Part shown: piece after piece, positions 45,669-54,717 of the stretch | Position numbering within the stretch: the first letter of the stretch is position 1 | How the letters are laid out: each line of letters opens with the position of its first letter | From: Oxalobacteraceae bacterium OTU3CAMAD1 | GTDB taxonomy: Bacteria > Pseudomonadota > Gammaproteobacteria > Burkholderiales > Burkholderiaceae_D | Direction of reading: 5' to 3' | Length of the DNA: 64,000 nucleotides | Assembly (NCBI GenBank): GCA_024123915.1 | Contig: CP099650.1 | Coordinates: 5,208,001 to 5,272,000 of the forward strand | Notes under the pieces: generated by a model | Told to the model about the DNA's origin: nothing | The model's input: the letters and a program-made list of their open reading frames with translations, nothing else | Database searches by the model: none | Translations under genes and position numbers: made by a program

Positions 45669-46324
45669 ATGCTTGGCAAAGTGAGAGGCGCGAGCTGGAG
45701 GCCGACGCGCGCAGCCGCCCTTGCGCTGGCCTTGGCGTTGGCAACGTCCGCCGCCGCGCAGCCCCGTATGGTCGAGGGCGCGGAGCTAGCAGAAATGGCC
45801 GGGGTGGGCGAAATAGCCGATGCGCCCGCCGCCGCCGTCCACGACGAGGCGGACACCGTGTCCGCGACCAGCGTGAAGGCCGGCTTCCTGTATAAATTCC
45901 TCGGCTACGTCGACTTTCCCGCCGGCCCGCTCGACCCCGGCGCGCCGTACGTGGTGGGCGTGGTCGGCGCCGAGGACATCGCCGCCGAGCTGGCGCGGCT
46001 GACGGCCGGGCGCCTGGTCAATAACCACGCCGTCGTGGTGCGCAAAATGCAGGGTGTCGACCCATCGGGCGGGCTGCACCTGCTGTTCATCGGCGCGGCC
46101 GAAGGCGCCGACGAGGCGGCGCTGGTCAAGGCCGCGCAGCCGGCCGGCGTGCTGACGGTCACCGAATCGCCCACCGGCATCGAATCGGGCAGCGTCATCA
46201 ATTTCCGGCTGATCGACGAGCGCGTGCGCTTCGAAGTGTCGCTGGCGGCGGCCGACAAGGGCCGGCTCAAACTGAGCTCGCGCCTGCTGTCGGTGGCGTA
46301 CGCGGTGCAGAAAGGTGGCGGTTG

Positions 46325-46325
<1 letters not shown>
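45669..46325 (+). CDS. YfiR-family periplasmic protein
   Basis: 218 residues from ATG 45669 with AAGGA upstream. A signal peptide (1-32, Ala/Leu core ending AAAQ) is followed by an acidic linker and the YfiR (DUF4154) domain from about 62: 'KAGFLYKFLGYVDFP', 'VVGVVGAEDIAAEL', and a closing 'LKLSSRLLSVAYAV'. In Pseudomonas, YfiR is a periplasmic repressor of the diguanylate cyclase YfiN. Here the next gene, overlapping by one base, is not a cyclase but a hybrid kinase with a YfiN-like periplasmic sensor, so YfiR may hold that kinase in check. Confidence 0.85.
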
Positions 46326-48250
<1,925 letters not shown>

Positions 48251-48319
48251 AACGAAAACGGAACTTTTTGGCGTGCCTGAAGTTCCGTAATGTCCGAATG
48301 TCGGACCTGACCCCGGGGT

Positions 48320-48514
48320 TTATTCGTGCTCCGGCTCGTCGGGCTTGCCGCTGCCTTCCTTGATCTTGACGCCGCGCCGGGCCAGCCCTTCCCGCAGCAA
48401 AAACTCGATTTCCGCGTTCACGCTGCGCAGATCGCGCGCGGCGAGGCGTTGCAGTTCCTCCCATAGCGCGGGATCGATACGCAGCGGATACGCTTTTTTA
48501 CCTGGACTTGCCAT
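48320..48514 (-). CDS. Arc-type ribbon-helix-helix protein
   Basis: 64 residues, start ATG 48514. 'AYPLRIDPALWEELQRLA' gives the beta strand and first helix, and 'RSVNAEIEFLLREGL' the second helix of an Arc/MetJ-type ribbon-helix-helix fold; the C-terminal 15 residues are charged and loose. It binds DNA as a dimer. It lies 12 nt after the SPFH gene stop, in the same direction, a pairing seen in other bacteria where the small protein accompanies a SPFH protein. A natural target is the perfect palindrome upstream of that gene (49453-49468). Its stop codon touches the repeat element. Confidence 0.82.
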   Translation of the reverse strand: MASPGKKAYPLRIDPALWEELQRLAARDLRSVNAEIEFLLREGLARRGVKIKEGSGKPDEPEHE

Positions 48515-48526
48515 GCTCTTCGGCCG

Positions 48527-49423
48527 CTAGTTGTAGAGGGTGCCCGTGTTGATGATCGGCTGGGTTTCCTTGTCCGAGCACAGTACCACAAGCAAATTGC
48601 TGACCATCGCCGCCTTGCGCTCGTCGTCCAACTCGACGATGCCGCGCTCCGACAATCCCTTCAGCGCCGATTCGACCATGCTGACGGCGCCGTGCACGAT
48701 CTTGGAGCGGGCGCTGATGATCGCCTCGGCCTGCTGCCGGCGCAGCATGACCTGGGCGATCTCGGGAGCGTAGGCCAGATGGGTGAGCTTGGCGTCGACC
48801 ACCTGCACGCCGGCCTCCTCGAACCGCGCTTGCAGTTCGCACTTGAGGGCGTCGACGACCACGTCCATGCCGCCGCGCAGCGTGGTTTCCCCCTCGGACA
48901 AATCCTCGGCCTCGTCGTACGCATATTGGGATGCAAGGTGACGCAGCGCCGCCTCGGCCTGGATCGCGACGTAGCGCTCGAAATCGTCCACTTCGAACAC
49001 CGCCTGGGCGGTATCGCGCACACGCCAGACGATGGCCGCGCTGATCTCGACCGGGTTGCCGCGCTTGTCGTTGACCTTGAGCGTGGGCGCGTTGAAATTG
49101 CGCGCGCGCAGCGACAGGCGCCGCTTGACGTACAGCGGGAAGGCCCAGCGCAGCCCTTCGCTGCGGTCGGTGCCGATGTACTTGCCGAACAGGGTGAGGA
49201 TCGCGCTTTCGTTCGGCTGCAGCATGAACAGCCCCGTCAGGAAAAACACTGCGGCCAGCAACAGGGCTATCGCGCCGAACAACGACGAAAATCCGCCGTT
49301 GTCCCCGATTGCCGTTTTAAACATCAACGCGGCGCCTACCAGTAAAACAAAGCCGGCGCAGGCCGCCAGGTAGCCGTTCGTCGATGAGAACGCCGTTTCG
49401 CGGCGAGTGTTTGCACCATTCAT
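48527..49423 (-). CDS. SPFH-domain (stomatin/prohibitin-like) membrane protein
   Basis: 298 residues, start ATG 49423. Two membrane segments (about 18-40 and 46-68) are followed by the SPFH/Band 7 domain ('QPNESAILTLFGKYIGT' opening, 'VEISAAIVWRVRDTAQAVFEVDDFERYV') and a helical region with 'LAYAPEIAQVMLRRQQAEAIISAR', the stomatin-like oligomerisation part. These proteins form ring assemblies on the membrane and organise or protect proteases and other membrane proteins. No NfeD partner is adjacent; instead it is paired with the small ribbon-helix-helix gene. Likely autoregulated through the palindrome in its leader. Confidence 0.88.
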   Translation of the reverse strand: MNGANTRRETAFSSTNGYLAACAGFVLLVGAALMFKTAIGDNGGFSSLFGAIALLLAAVFFLTGLFMLQPNESAILTLFGKYIGTDRSEGLRWAFPLYVKRRLSLRARNFNAPTLKVNDKRGNPVEISAAIVWRVRDTAQAVFEVDDFERYVAIQAEAALRHLASQYAYDEAEDLSEGETTLRGGMDVVVDALKCELQARFEEAGVQVVDAKLTHLAYAPEIAQVMLRRQQAEAIISARSKIVHGAVSMVESALKGLSERGIVELDDERKAAMVSNLLVVLCSDKETQPIINTGTLYN

Positions 49424-49452
49424 GCTCGTTTGCTCCTCAGGTAAATGACATC

Positions 49453-49468
49453 AAAGTGATATCACTTT
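49453..49468. promoter_or_regulatory. Perfect 16-bp palindrome, candidate RHH operator
   Basis: AAAGTGATATCACTTT, 30 nt upstream of the SPFH start in a gap otherwise free of genes. Size and symmetry suit a dimer-of-dimers ribbon-helix-helix repressor, which is encoded by the second gene of the unit. Confidence 0.5.
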
Positions 49469-49599
49469 AGGATCACCTTAGATTATTGTCAAGTAATTTC
49501 GGCAAGACATCACATGGCTCTCACATTCGAATTGTTTTCCATATATAATAAACACACAACAACCGACCCGCTCCGCGCGGGACTCATCAAGGAGATACC

Positions 49600-51147
49600 A
49601 TGCCCACGTGGGGAAACACGCAGCGCGCCGCAACCTTCTCATCCATCCTCGCCCTCGCAGCCGCAGCCGCGCCCGCACCGGCCATGGCCGCCGAGCCGCC
49701 CGTCAAGCTGACCAAGGTCGCCGGACCTTTCCAGCCGACCGCCGCCTCGCTCAAGTCCTATCAAGTGCCCGATTGGTTCCGCGACGCCAAGTTCGGCATT
49801 TGGTCGCACTGGGGCCCGCAGGCGGTGCCGCGCGCGGGGGATTGGTACGCCCGCAACATGTACATATGGAATTCGCCGCAGTACAACCATCACGTCAAGA
49901 ACTACGGCCACCCTTCCAAGGTCGGCTACAAGGACATCATCCCGTTGTGGAAGGCGGAGAAGTTCGATCCAGAAGGTTTGATGGCGATGTACAAGAAGGC
50001 CGGCGCGCGCTACTTCGTCAGCATGGGCGTGCACCACGACAATTTCGATCTGTGGGACTCGCGTCACCACGAATGGAACGCCGTCAAGATGGGCCCCCAC
50101 CGCGACATCGTCGGCGACTGGAAAAAGGCGGCGGTCAAGGAAGGCTTGCGCTTCGGCGTGTCGGAGCACCTGGGCGCCAGTTACAGCTGGTTCGCCACCA
50201 GCCACGGCTACTCGCCGATGTGGCCGGAGTTCGGCGTCGACTACGACGGCGCCGATCCCCGCTACCAGTCGCTGTACCACCGGGCGCACAACCAGCCCTA
50301 CCGCGGCAGCAAGAGCTGGTACACCACCGACACCCGCTGGCACCAGCAATGGTTTAACCGCATCACCGACCTGGTGAGCCGCTATCAGCCGGACCTGCTG
50401 TATTCGGACGGCGGCCTGCCGTTCGGCCGTGTGGGGCGCACCCTGGTGTCGAATTTCTACAACGCCAGCATCGCCGCGCACGGCGGCAAGCTGCAAGCGG
50501 TCTACAACCACAAGGACATCGGCACCGGCGAGTTCATCCCCGAGGCGGGCGTGCAGGACATCGAACGCGGCGTGGCCGAAGGCATCAAGCCGCTGCCGTG
50601 GCAGACCTGCACCTCCATCGGCGACTGGTTCTACAGCGAAGGCTACAAGTACAAGACGACGCCGGAAGTGGTCCACATGCTGGCCGACATCGTCAGCAAG
50701 AACGGCAACCTGCTGCTCAACGTGGTGCAATATCCCGACGGCAGCCTGCCGCCGGAGGCGCTGACCTTCCTCAGCGAGATGAGCGAATGGATGGGCGTGA
50801 ACGACGAGGCCATCTACGGCACCCGTCCATGGAAGGTCTTCGGCGAGGGACCGACCAAGGCGGCCGCCGGCCACTTCCAGGAAAACACCGCCTACACGCC
50901 GGAAGATATCCGCTTCACCACCAAGGGCGACGCGCTGTATGCCATCACCCTCGGCGTGCCGGGCCGCACGGTGCGCATCCAATCGCTGGGAAGCAAGGCG
51001 GGGCTGGAAACCCGGCCGGTCAAGGCGATCGCCCTGCTGGGCAGCGCCGAGCCGCTGACCTGGGAACAGCGCGACGACGCGTTGACGGTCACGCTGCCGC
51101 CGTCCGTGCCGAGCAAGATGGCGTCCAGCCTGCGCATCTCGTTCTGA
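49600..51147 (+). CDS. Alpha-L-fucosidase (GH29)
   Basis: 515 residues, start ATG 49600 with a textbook AAGGAGATACC site. Signal peptide 1-31 (ends AMAAE), so exported. The GH29 barrel opens with 'WFRDAKFGIWSHWGP' (59-73), followed by 'GARYFVSMGVHHDNFDLWDS' and 'FGVSEHLGASYSW'; the nucleophile is Asp270 in 'LLYSDGG'. The C-terminal part from about 420 is a beta-sandwich. It releases fucose from glycans, retaining the anomeric configuration. It stands alone between the SPFH unit and a bidirectional terminator; no fucose catabolic genes are near, so it may serve scavenging of plant or animal glycans. Confidence 0.92.
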   Translation: MPTWGNTQRAATFSSILALAAAAAPAPAMAAEPPVKLTKVAGPFQPTAASLKSYQVPDWFRDAKFGIWSHWGPQAVPRAGDWYARNMYIWNSPQYNHHVKNYGHPSKVGYKDIIPLWKAEKFDPEGLMAMYKKAGARYFVSMGVHHDNFDLWDSRHHEWNAVKMGPHRDIVGDWKKAAVKEGLRFGVSEHLGASYSWFATSHGYSPMWPEFGVDYDGADPRYQSLYHRAHNQPYRGSKSWYTTDTRWHQQWFNRITDLVSRYQPDLLYSDGGLPFGRVGRTLVSNFYNASIAAHGGKLQAVYNHKDIGTGEFIPEAGVQDIERGVAEGIKPLPWQTCTSIGDWFYSEGYKYKTTPEVVHMLADIVSKNGNLLLNVVQYPDGSLPPEALTFLSEMSEWMGVNDEAIYGTRPWKVFGEGPTKAAAGHFQENTAYTPEDIRFTTKGDALYAITLGVPGRTVRIQSLGSKAGLETRPVKAIALLGSAEPLTWEQRDDALTVTLPPSVPSKMASSLRISF

Positions 51148-51167
51148 CCCGGCGCGGCCGCACATAA

Positions 51168-51199
51168 AAAAAGCTCCGGCATATTTGCCGGAGCTTTTT
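51168..51199. terminator. Bidirectional rho-independent terminator
   Basis: Perfect 14-bp stem AAAAAGCTCCGGCA / TGCCGGAGCTTTTT with a 4-nt loop, flanked by A on the left and T on the right, so it can end both the fucosidase (plus) and the KGG protein (minus) transcripts. Confidence 0.92.
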
Positions 51200-51219
51200 G
51201 CTAAACCACCGCGTACAAA

Positions 51220-51606
51220 TTATTTACGGTCGTTCTTGTGGCTTTGACGACCGGCCTCGGCATGCTGCTCCGGCGTGCCGCCGCGCGTACCGCCCGAGCC
51301 GCCCGACCCGCCGTTGCCACCCTGGTTACCGCCACCGGAACGCGAGCCCGACCCCGACTCGCTCTGCTGGTTGCCGTCGTTCTTGTGGCTCATGCTGCCG
51401 GCGCGACGCGCCTCTTCCGACGTGAATTCATGCGCCGTTCCCGCAGCGTGTGCGGCGCGGCCGCCTTCAGCCGCGATCTCGCGTTGCTGCTCAGGGTCCA
51501 TCGATGCGAAACCGCGTGCGCTGGTGCCTTGATCGGACTGCTTGTTGCCTTTGCCGCCGCCTTGATTGCCTTGATTACCGCCATTACCTTGGTTCGAATT
51601 AGCCAT
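51220..51606 (-). CDS. KGG-repeat general stress protein
   Basis: 128 residues, start ATG 51606 with AGGAGAAG upstream. Gly/Asn/Gln-rich and hydrophilic, with three KGG-like units: 'RGFASMDPEQQREIAAEGGR', 'HEFTSEEARRAGSMSHK' and 'RGGTPEQHAEAGRQSHK'. This is the stress-induced protein family related to GsiB and plant LEA-type seed proteins, thought to protect against desiccation and heat. It is linked in place to Mn catalase, a ZIP transporter and a YciF-like protein, a stress set. Predicted to be mostly disordered and cytoplasmic. Confidence 0.88.
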   Translation of the reverse strand: MANSNQGNGGNQGNQGGGKGNKQSDQGTSARGFASMDPEQQREIAAEGGRAAHAAGTAHEFTSEEARRAGSMSHKNDGNQQSESGSGSRSGGGNQGGNGGSGGSGGTRGGTPEQHAEAGRQSHKNDRK

Positions 51607-51995
51607 GATTCTTCTCCTGATAGATGGTTGATGAAACTAAGGAATCGGTCTGCCGTTTTGCTAAAGCAAACTCGAGAAAGGTCATGTTAAGCGCGGTGAA
51701 CAATCTCACCTATCGGCGCAAATGACATCGTCGGGTAGGAATGCGCTGGCGTGTTTTGACCGACGGTCTAAGATTTTCATCGACCTGAATTACTCAACAA
51801 TTCCAGGCCCGGCCGTGGCCGCCGCCTCATGTTCTTGATGAGAAAATTTTGCCAGCGCAGTCTTACATCAGCGAGCGCCGCACACCGATGTCATCCGTCG
51901 TGCCGGCGGCATACCATGATCCTTCGATGCCCGAGCCCGCCACCGGGATCGGCGTCGCCCGGAACTTCCGTTCGCCAACCCAACAGGAGAAAAGT
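51607..51995. other. 389-bp divergent control region
   Basis: No gene. It separates the KGG gene (minus) from the Mn catalase gene (plus). The right part holds the conserved element at 51861-51915 that recurs before the ZIP gene. A frame open from 51849 into catalase lacks a ribosome site and is not used. Confidence 0.55.
51861..51915 (+). promoter_or_regulatory. Repeated stress-promoter element, copy 1 (Mn catalase)
   Basis: TCTTACATC (51861-51869), then CACCGA starting 22 nt from the element's first base, then 21 nt, then CATACC (51910). The same words at the same distances occur at 53042-53096. About 80 nt lie between its end and the catalase start. Confidence 0.5.
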
Positions 51996-52985
51996 ATGTT
52001 TGCTCATAACAAGCGACTGCAATACACGGTGCGCGTCAGCGAGACCAATCCCGGCCTGGCCAACCTCATGCTCGAACAGTTCGGCGGGCCCCAGGGCGAG
52101 CTGGCCGCCGCCATGCGCTACTTCACGCAGGCGGTCGCCGAGGACGATCCAGGCCGCAAGGACATGCTGTTCGATATCGCCACCGAGGAACTGAGCCACC
52201 TGGAGGTGATCGGCAACATCGTCTGTATGCTCAACAAGGGCGCCAAGGGCCGCCTGGCCGAGGGCGTCGAGGAGGAAGGCGAACTGTATCGCTCGATCAC
52301 CGGCGCTGGCAACGACAGCCACCTGACGCAGGTGCTGTACGGCGCCGGCGCGCCGCTGGTGAACTCGGGCGGCGTGCCGTGGACGGCCGCCTACATCGAC
52401 ACCATCGGCGAACCGACGGCCGACCTGCGCTCGAACATCGCGGCCGAGGCGCGCGCCAAGATCGTCTACGAGCGCCTGATCAACCTGACCACCGACCCCG
52501 GCGTCAAGGAGGCGCTCGGCTTCCTGATGACGCGCGAGATCGCCCACCAGAAGTCGTTCGAGAAGGCGCTGTACGCGATCGAGCCGAACTTCCCGCCGGG
52601 CAAACGCCCGGGCCGCGCCGAATTCACCAGCGTTTATTTCAACATGTCGCAGGGCGGCCCGGAAATGGAAGGCCCCTGGAACAGCGGACCGAAATGGCGC
52701 GTCGTCAGCGACCCCGCGCAGCAGATGGCGGTCGACGGCGGCGACGGCGGCGCGCGCGTGGGCCTGACGTCGACCGAGGAAACGGTGCTGAGCCAGATGG
52801 CGGCGCGCACCATGTCCAATCCGGCCGCCGAACCGGTGACCGGCGCCGAACTGGGCGCCGGCATGGCGCCGGGGATGGCGGCGGAGGCGATCGACGACGA
52901 CGATGCCGATGCCGAAGCCGCCGGCTCGACCGTCCCGCCCGCCGGCGATGGGCGCAATGGCGATGGCTATCGTCCGCTAAGTTGA
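51996..52985 (+). CDS. Manganese (non-haem) catalase
   Basis: 329 residues from ATG 51996 with AGGAG upstream. A four-helix ferritin-like bundle with the dimanganese ligands expected from the Lactobacillus enzyme: Glu35, Glu65 and His68 (EELSHLE), Glu151 (AAEARAK) and His184 (REIAHQ). It turns H2O2 into water and O2 in the cytoplasm. The C-terminal 70 residues are Ala/Gly/Asp-rich and include a run of four Asp, an extension seen in many proteobacterial forms. It has the repeated promoter element 81 nt before its start and lies with other stress genes. Confidence 0.93.
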   Translation: MFAHNKRLQYTVRVSETNPGLANLMLEQFGGPQGELAAAMRYFTQAVAEDDPGRKDMLFDIATEELSHLEVIGNIVCMLNKGAKGRLAEGVEEEGELYRSITGAGNDSHLTQVLYGAGAPLVNSGGVPWTAAYIDTIGEPTADLRSNIAAEARAKIVYERLINLTTDPGVKEALGFLMTREIAHQKSFEKALYAIEPNFPPGKRPGRAEFTSVYFNMSQGGPEMEGPWNSGPKWRVVSDPAQQMAVDGGDGGARVGLTSTEETVLSQMAARTMSNPAAEPVTGAELGAGMAPGMAAEAIDDDDADAEAAGSTVPPAGDGRNGDGYRPLS

Positions 52986-53041
52986 GTCGCGGCGTCCGCG
53001 CGGGCGCCGGGGGGTGGCTAAACAAAGCGGTGCGAGAGCCG

Positions 53042-53096
53042 TCTTACATCTGCAAGCGTTGCGCACCGACAGACGCGGCGTTGTCGCCACCATAAG
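53042..53096 (+). promoter_or_regulatory. Repeated stress-promoter element, copy 2 (ZIP/YciF)
   Basis: TCTTACATC (53042-53050), CACCGA (53064-53069), 21 nt, CATAAG (53091-53096). Matches copy 1 at all three words with identical spacing, while the sequence between differs. Confidence 0.5.
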
Positions 53097-53120
53097 ATGG
53101 CTGCATAAACAGGAGTAAAC

Positions 53121-53159
53121 ATGTTTTCCAACCCAGCGGGCGCGAGCCCGGAGAATTGA
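53121..53159 (+). CDS. Possible 12-codon leader peptide before the ZIP gene
   Basis: ATG 53121 has the best ribosome site in this gap (AGGAG), reads MFSNPAGASPEN and stops at 53157-53159, 3 nt before the ZIP start and in the same frame. It may be a translated leader coupling translation to the ZIP gene, or a decayed earlier start of it. No peptide evidence can be seen. Confidence 0.35.
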   Translation: MFSNPAGASPEN

Positions 53160-53162
53160 ACC

Positions 53163-54050
53163 ATGCTCAGATCCGGCCCCCGCCCCACCTGGCGCCTCGC
53201 CATGGGCGCCTTTATCGGCGTCTTCGGCATGCTGCTGCTCACACGCGACTTCGCCCTGGCGATCGCGTCGCTGCCGCCGCCGGCGCAACAAGCGCTGACC
53301 GCCGGCCTGTGGGCCGCCGCCGCCACTGCGGTGGGCACCCTGCCCGTGCTGCTGGCGCAAAACTTTTCGCAGCGCAGCTATGACGCCGCGCTCGGCCTCG
53401 GCGGCGGCATCATGCTGGCGGCGACATCGTTTTCGCTCGTACTGCCGGCGATTAACGCCAGCAAGACCGCCGGCGCCAGCTCGGCCGTCGCCAGCATGAC
53501 CGTCGGCGGGGGCATCCTGATCGGCATGCTTCTGGTCATGCTGCTCGGCTATCTGGTGCGTTCCGAACAAGTGCTGGGTGACGGCGCCGCCCGCACGGAC
53601 ACCACGGCCATGACGCGCGCCTGGCTGTTCGTCGGCGCGGTGGCGATCCACAACTTACCGGAAGGCTTGGCGATCGGCGTCGGCTATGGCGGCGTCGACG
53701 CGGCAAAGGCCCACACCTTGGCAATGGGCATCGCCATCCAGGACATCCCGGAGGGCTTGGTGGTGGCCATCGCCTTGCGCTCGGTCGGCTACGGGCGGGT
53801 GTTTTCCGCCCTGCTGGGCGCGGTGTCGGGCCTGGTCGAACCGCTGGGCGCGGTCAGCGGCGCGCTGCTGATCGAGGCCAGCGCCCGCTTCCTGCCCTGG
53901 GGCCTGGCCAGCGCGGCCGGCGCCATGCTGTACGTGATCTGCCATGACGTGGTGCCCGAGGCGCACCGCCATGGCCATTGCAAAACCGCCTCTTGCGCGC
54001 TCGTGATCGGCTTCATCGTGATGATGGTGCTCGACACCGCGCTTTCCTGA
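53163..54050 (+). CDS. ZIP-family metal transporter
   Basis: 295 residues from ATG 53163. Eight hydrophobic segments; the metal path motifs of ZIP proteins are present as HNLPEG (163-168) and QDIPEG (193-198), the second with Gln where HSVPEG-type family members have His. Likely moves zinc, or manganese or iron, into the cytoplasm across the inner membrane, as ZIPs do. A role in feeding manganese to the catalase upstream is an attractive inference, since both genes share the promoter element. The first helix (about 12-35) is followed by a poorly conserved loop. It forms a unit with the YciF-like gene 23 nt downstream. Confidence 0.87.
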   Translation: MLRSGPRPTWRLAMGAFIGVFGMLLLTRDFALAIASLPPPAQQALTAGLWAAAATAVGTLPVLLAQNFSQRSYDAALGLGGGIMLAATSFSLVLPAINASKTAGASSAVASMTVGGGILIGMLLVMLLGYLVRSEQVLGDGAARTDTTAMTRAWLFVGAVAIHNLPEGLAIGVGYGGVDAAKAHTLAMGIAIQDIPEGLVVAIALRSVGYGRVFSALLGAVSGLVEPLGAVSGALLIEASARFLPWGLASAAGAMLYVICHDVVPEAHRHGHCKTASCALVIGFIVMMVLDTALS

Positions 54051-54073
54051 AACTCACCCTATGGAGAATCAAG

Positions 54074-54586
54074 ATGAGCAATTCCGCAAACGAAAACCTG
54101 GTTGACTGGCTGCGCGACGCGCACGGAATGGAACAACAAGCAGAATCCATGCTGGAGGCCCAGGCCTCGCGGTTGGAACACTATCCGGCGCTGCGCGAGC
54201 GTATCGTCCAGCATATCGAGGAAACCCGCTGGCAGCGCGAGCAGCTCGAGGCCTGCCTGTCGCGGCTGGGCAGCAGCCCGTCCATTATCAAGGACATGGG
54301 CGGCAAGATGATGGCCTTCGGCCAGGCCGTCGGCGGCATGTTCGCCAGCGACGAGGTGGTCAAGGGCGCGATGGCCGGCTACATCTTCGAGAACATGGAG
54401 ATCGCCAGCTACACGGCGCTGATCGCCGCCGCCGGCGTCGCCGGCGACACCCAAACCCAGGCCGTGTGCGAAGCCATCCTCAAGCAGGAGCAGGCGATGG
54501 CCGCCTGGCTGCTGCAAAACCTGCCGTCGACGACCACCGCCTTCCTGGTGCGCGACGCCACGCCGGGCGTCGAAGCCAAGGTCTAA
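54074..54586 (+). CDS. YciF-like ferritin-superfamily protein (DUF892)
   Basis: 170 residues from ATG 54074 with GGAGA upstream. Four-helix bundle pattern of the DUF892/YciE-YciF family: 'WLRDAHGMEQQAESMLE' in helix 1, 'HIEETRWQREQLE' in helix 2 and 'ENMEIASYTALIAAA' in helix 3, giving Glu/His pairs that could bind a dinuclear metal centre. Family members are induced by stress and their activity is not settled. Directly after the ZIP transporter, so metal supply and storage or sensing are linked. It is followed by the dispersed hairpin element. Confidence 0.87.
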   Translation: MSNSANENLVDWLRDAHGMEQQAESMLEAQASRLEHYPALRERIVQHIEETRWQREQLEACLSRLGSSPSIIKDMGGKMMAFGQAVGGMFASDEVVKGAMAGYIFENMEIASYTALIAAAGVAGDTQTQAVCEAILKQEQAMAAWLLQNLPSTTTAFLVRDATPGVEAKV

Positions 54587-54598
54587 GCCAAAGACCGC

Positions 54599-54682
54599 GT
54601 AGGGCGGATTAGGCGGAACGCCGTAATCGGCCATGAGCCGTCGACGGCTCATGGCCGATTACGCTTCGCTAATCCGCCCTAC
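54599..54682. repeat. Dispersed extragenic hairpin element, complete copy
   Basis: GTAGGGCGGATTAGGCGG at the left and the inverted TAATCCGCCCTAC at the right, with a perfect inner stem ATGAGCCG-TCGA-CGGCTCAT. Full-length copy of the element also at 32185, 32501 and (half) 26604. It lies between convergent genes and may end both transcripts. Confidence 0.85.
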
Positions 54683-54717
54683 AAAATCACTCTGAGCCCG
54701 GCCTTCGCCCGGGCCGG

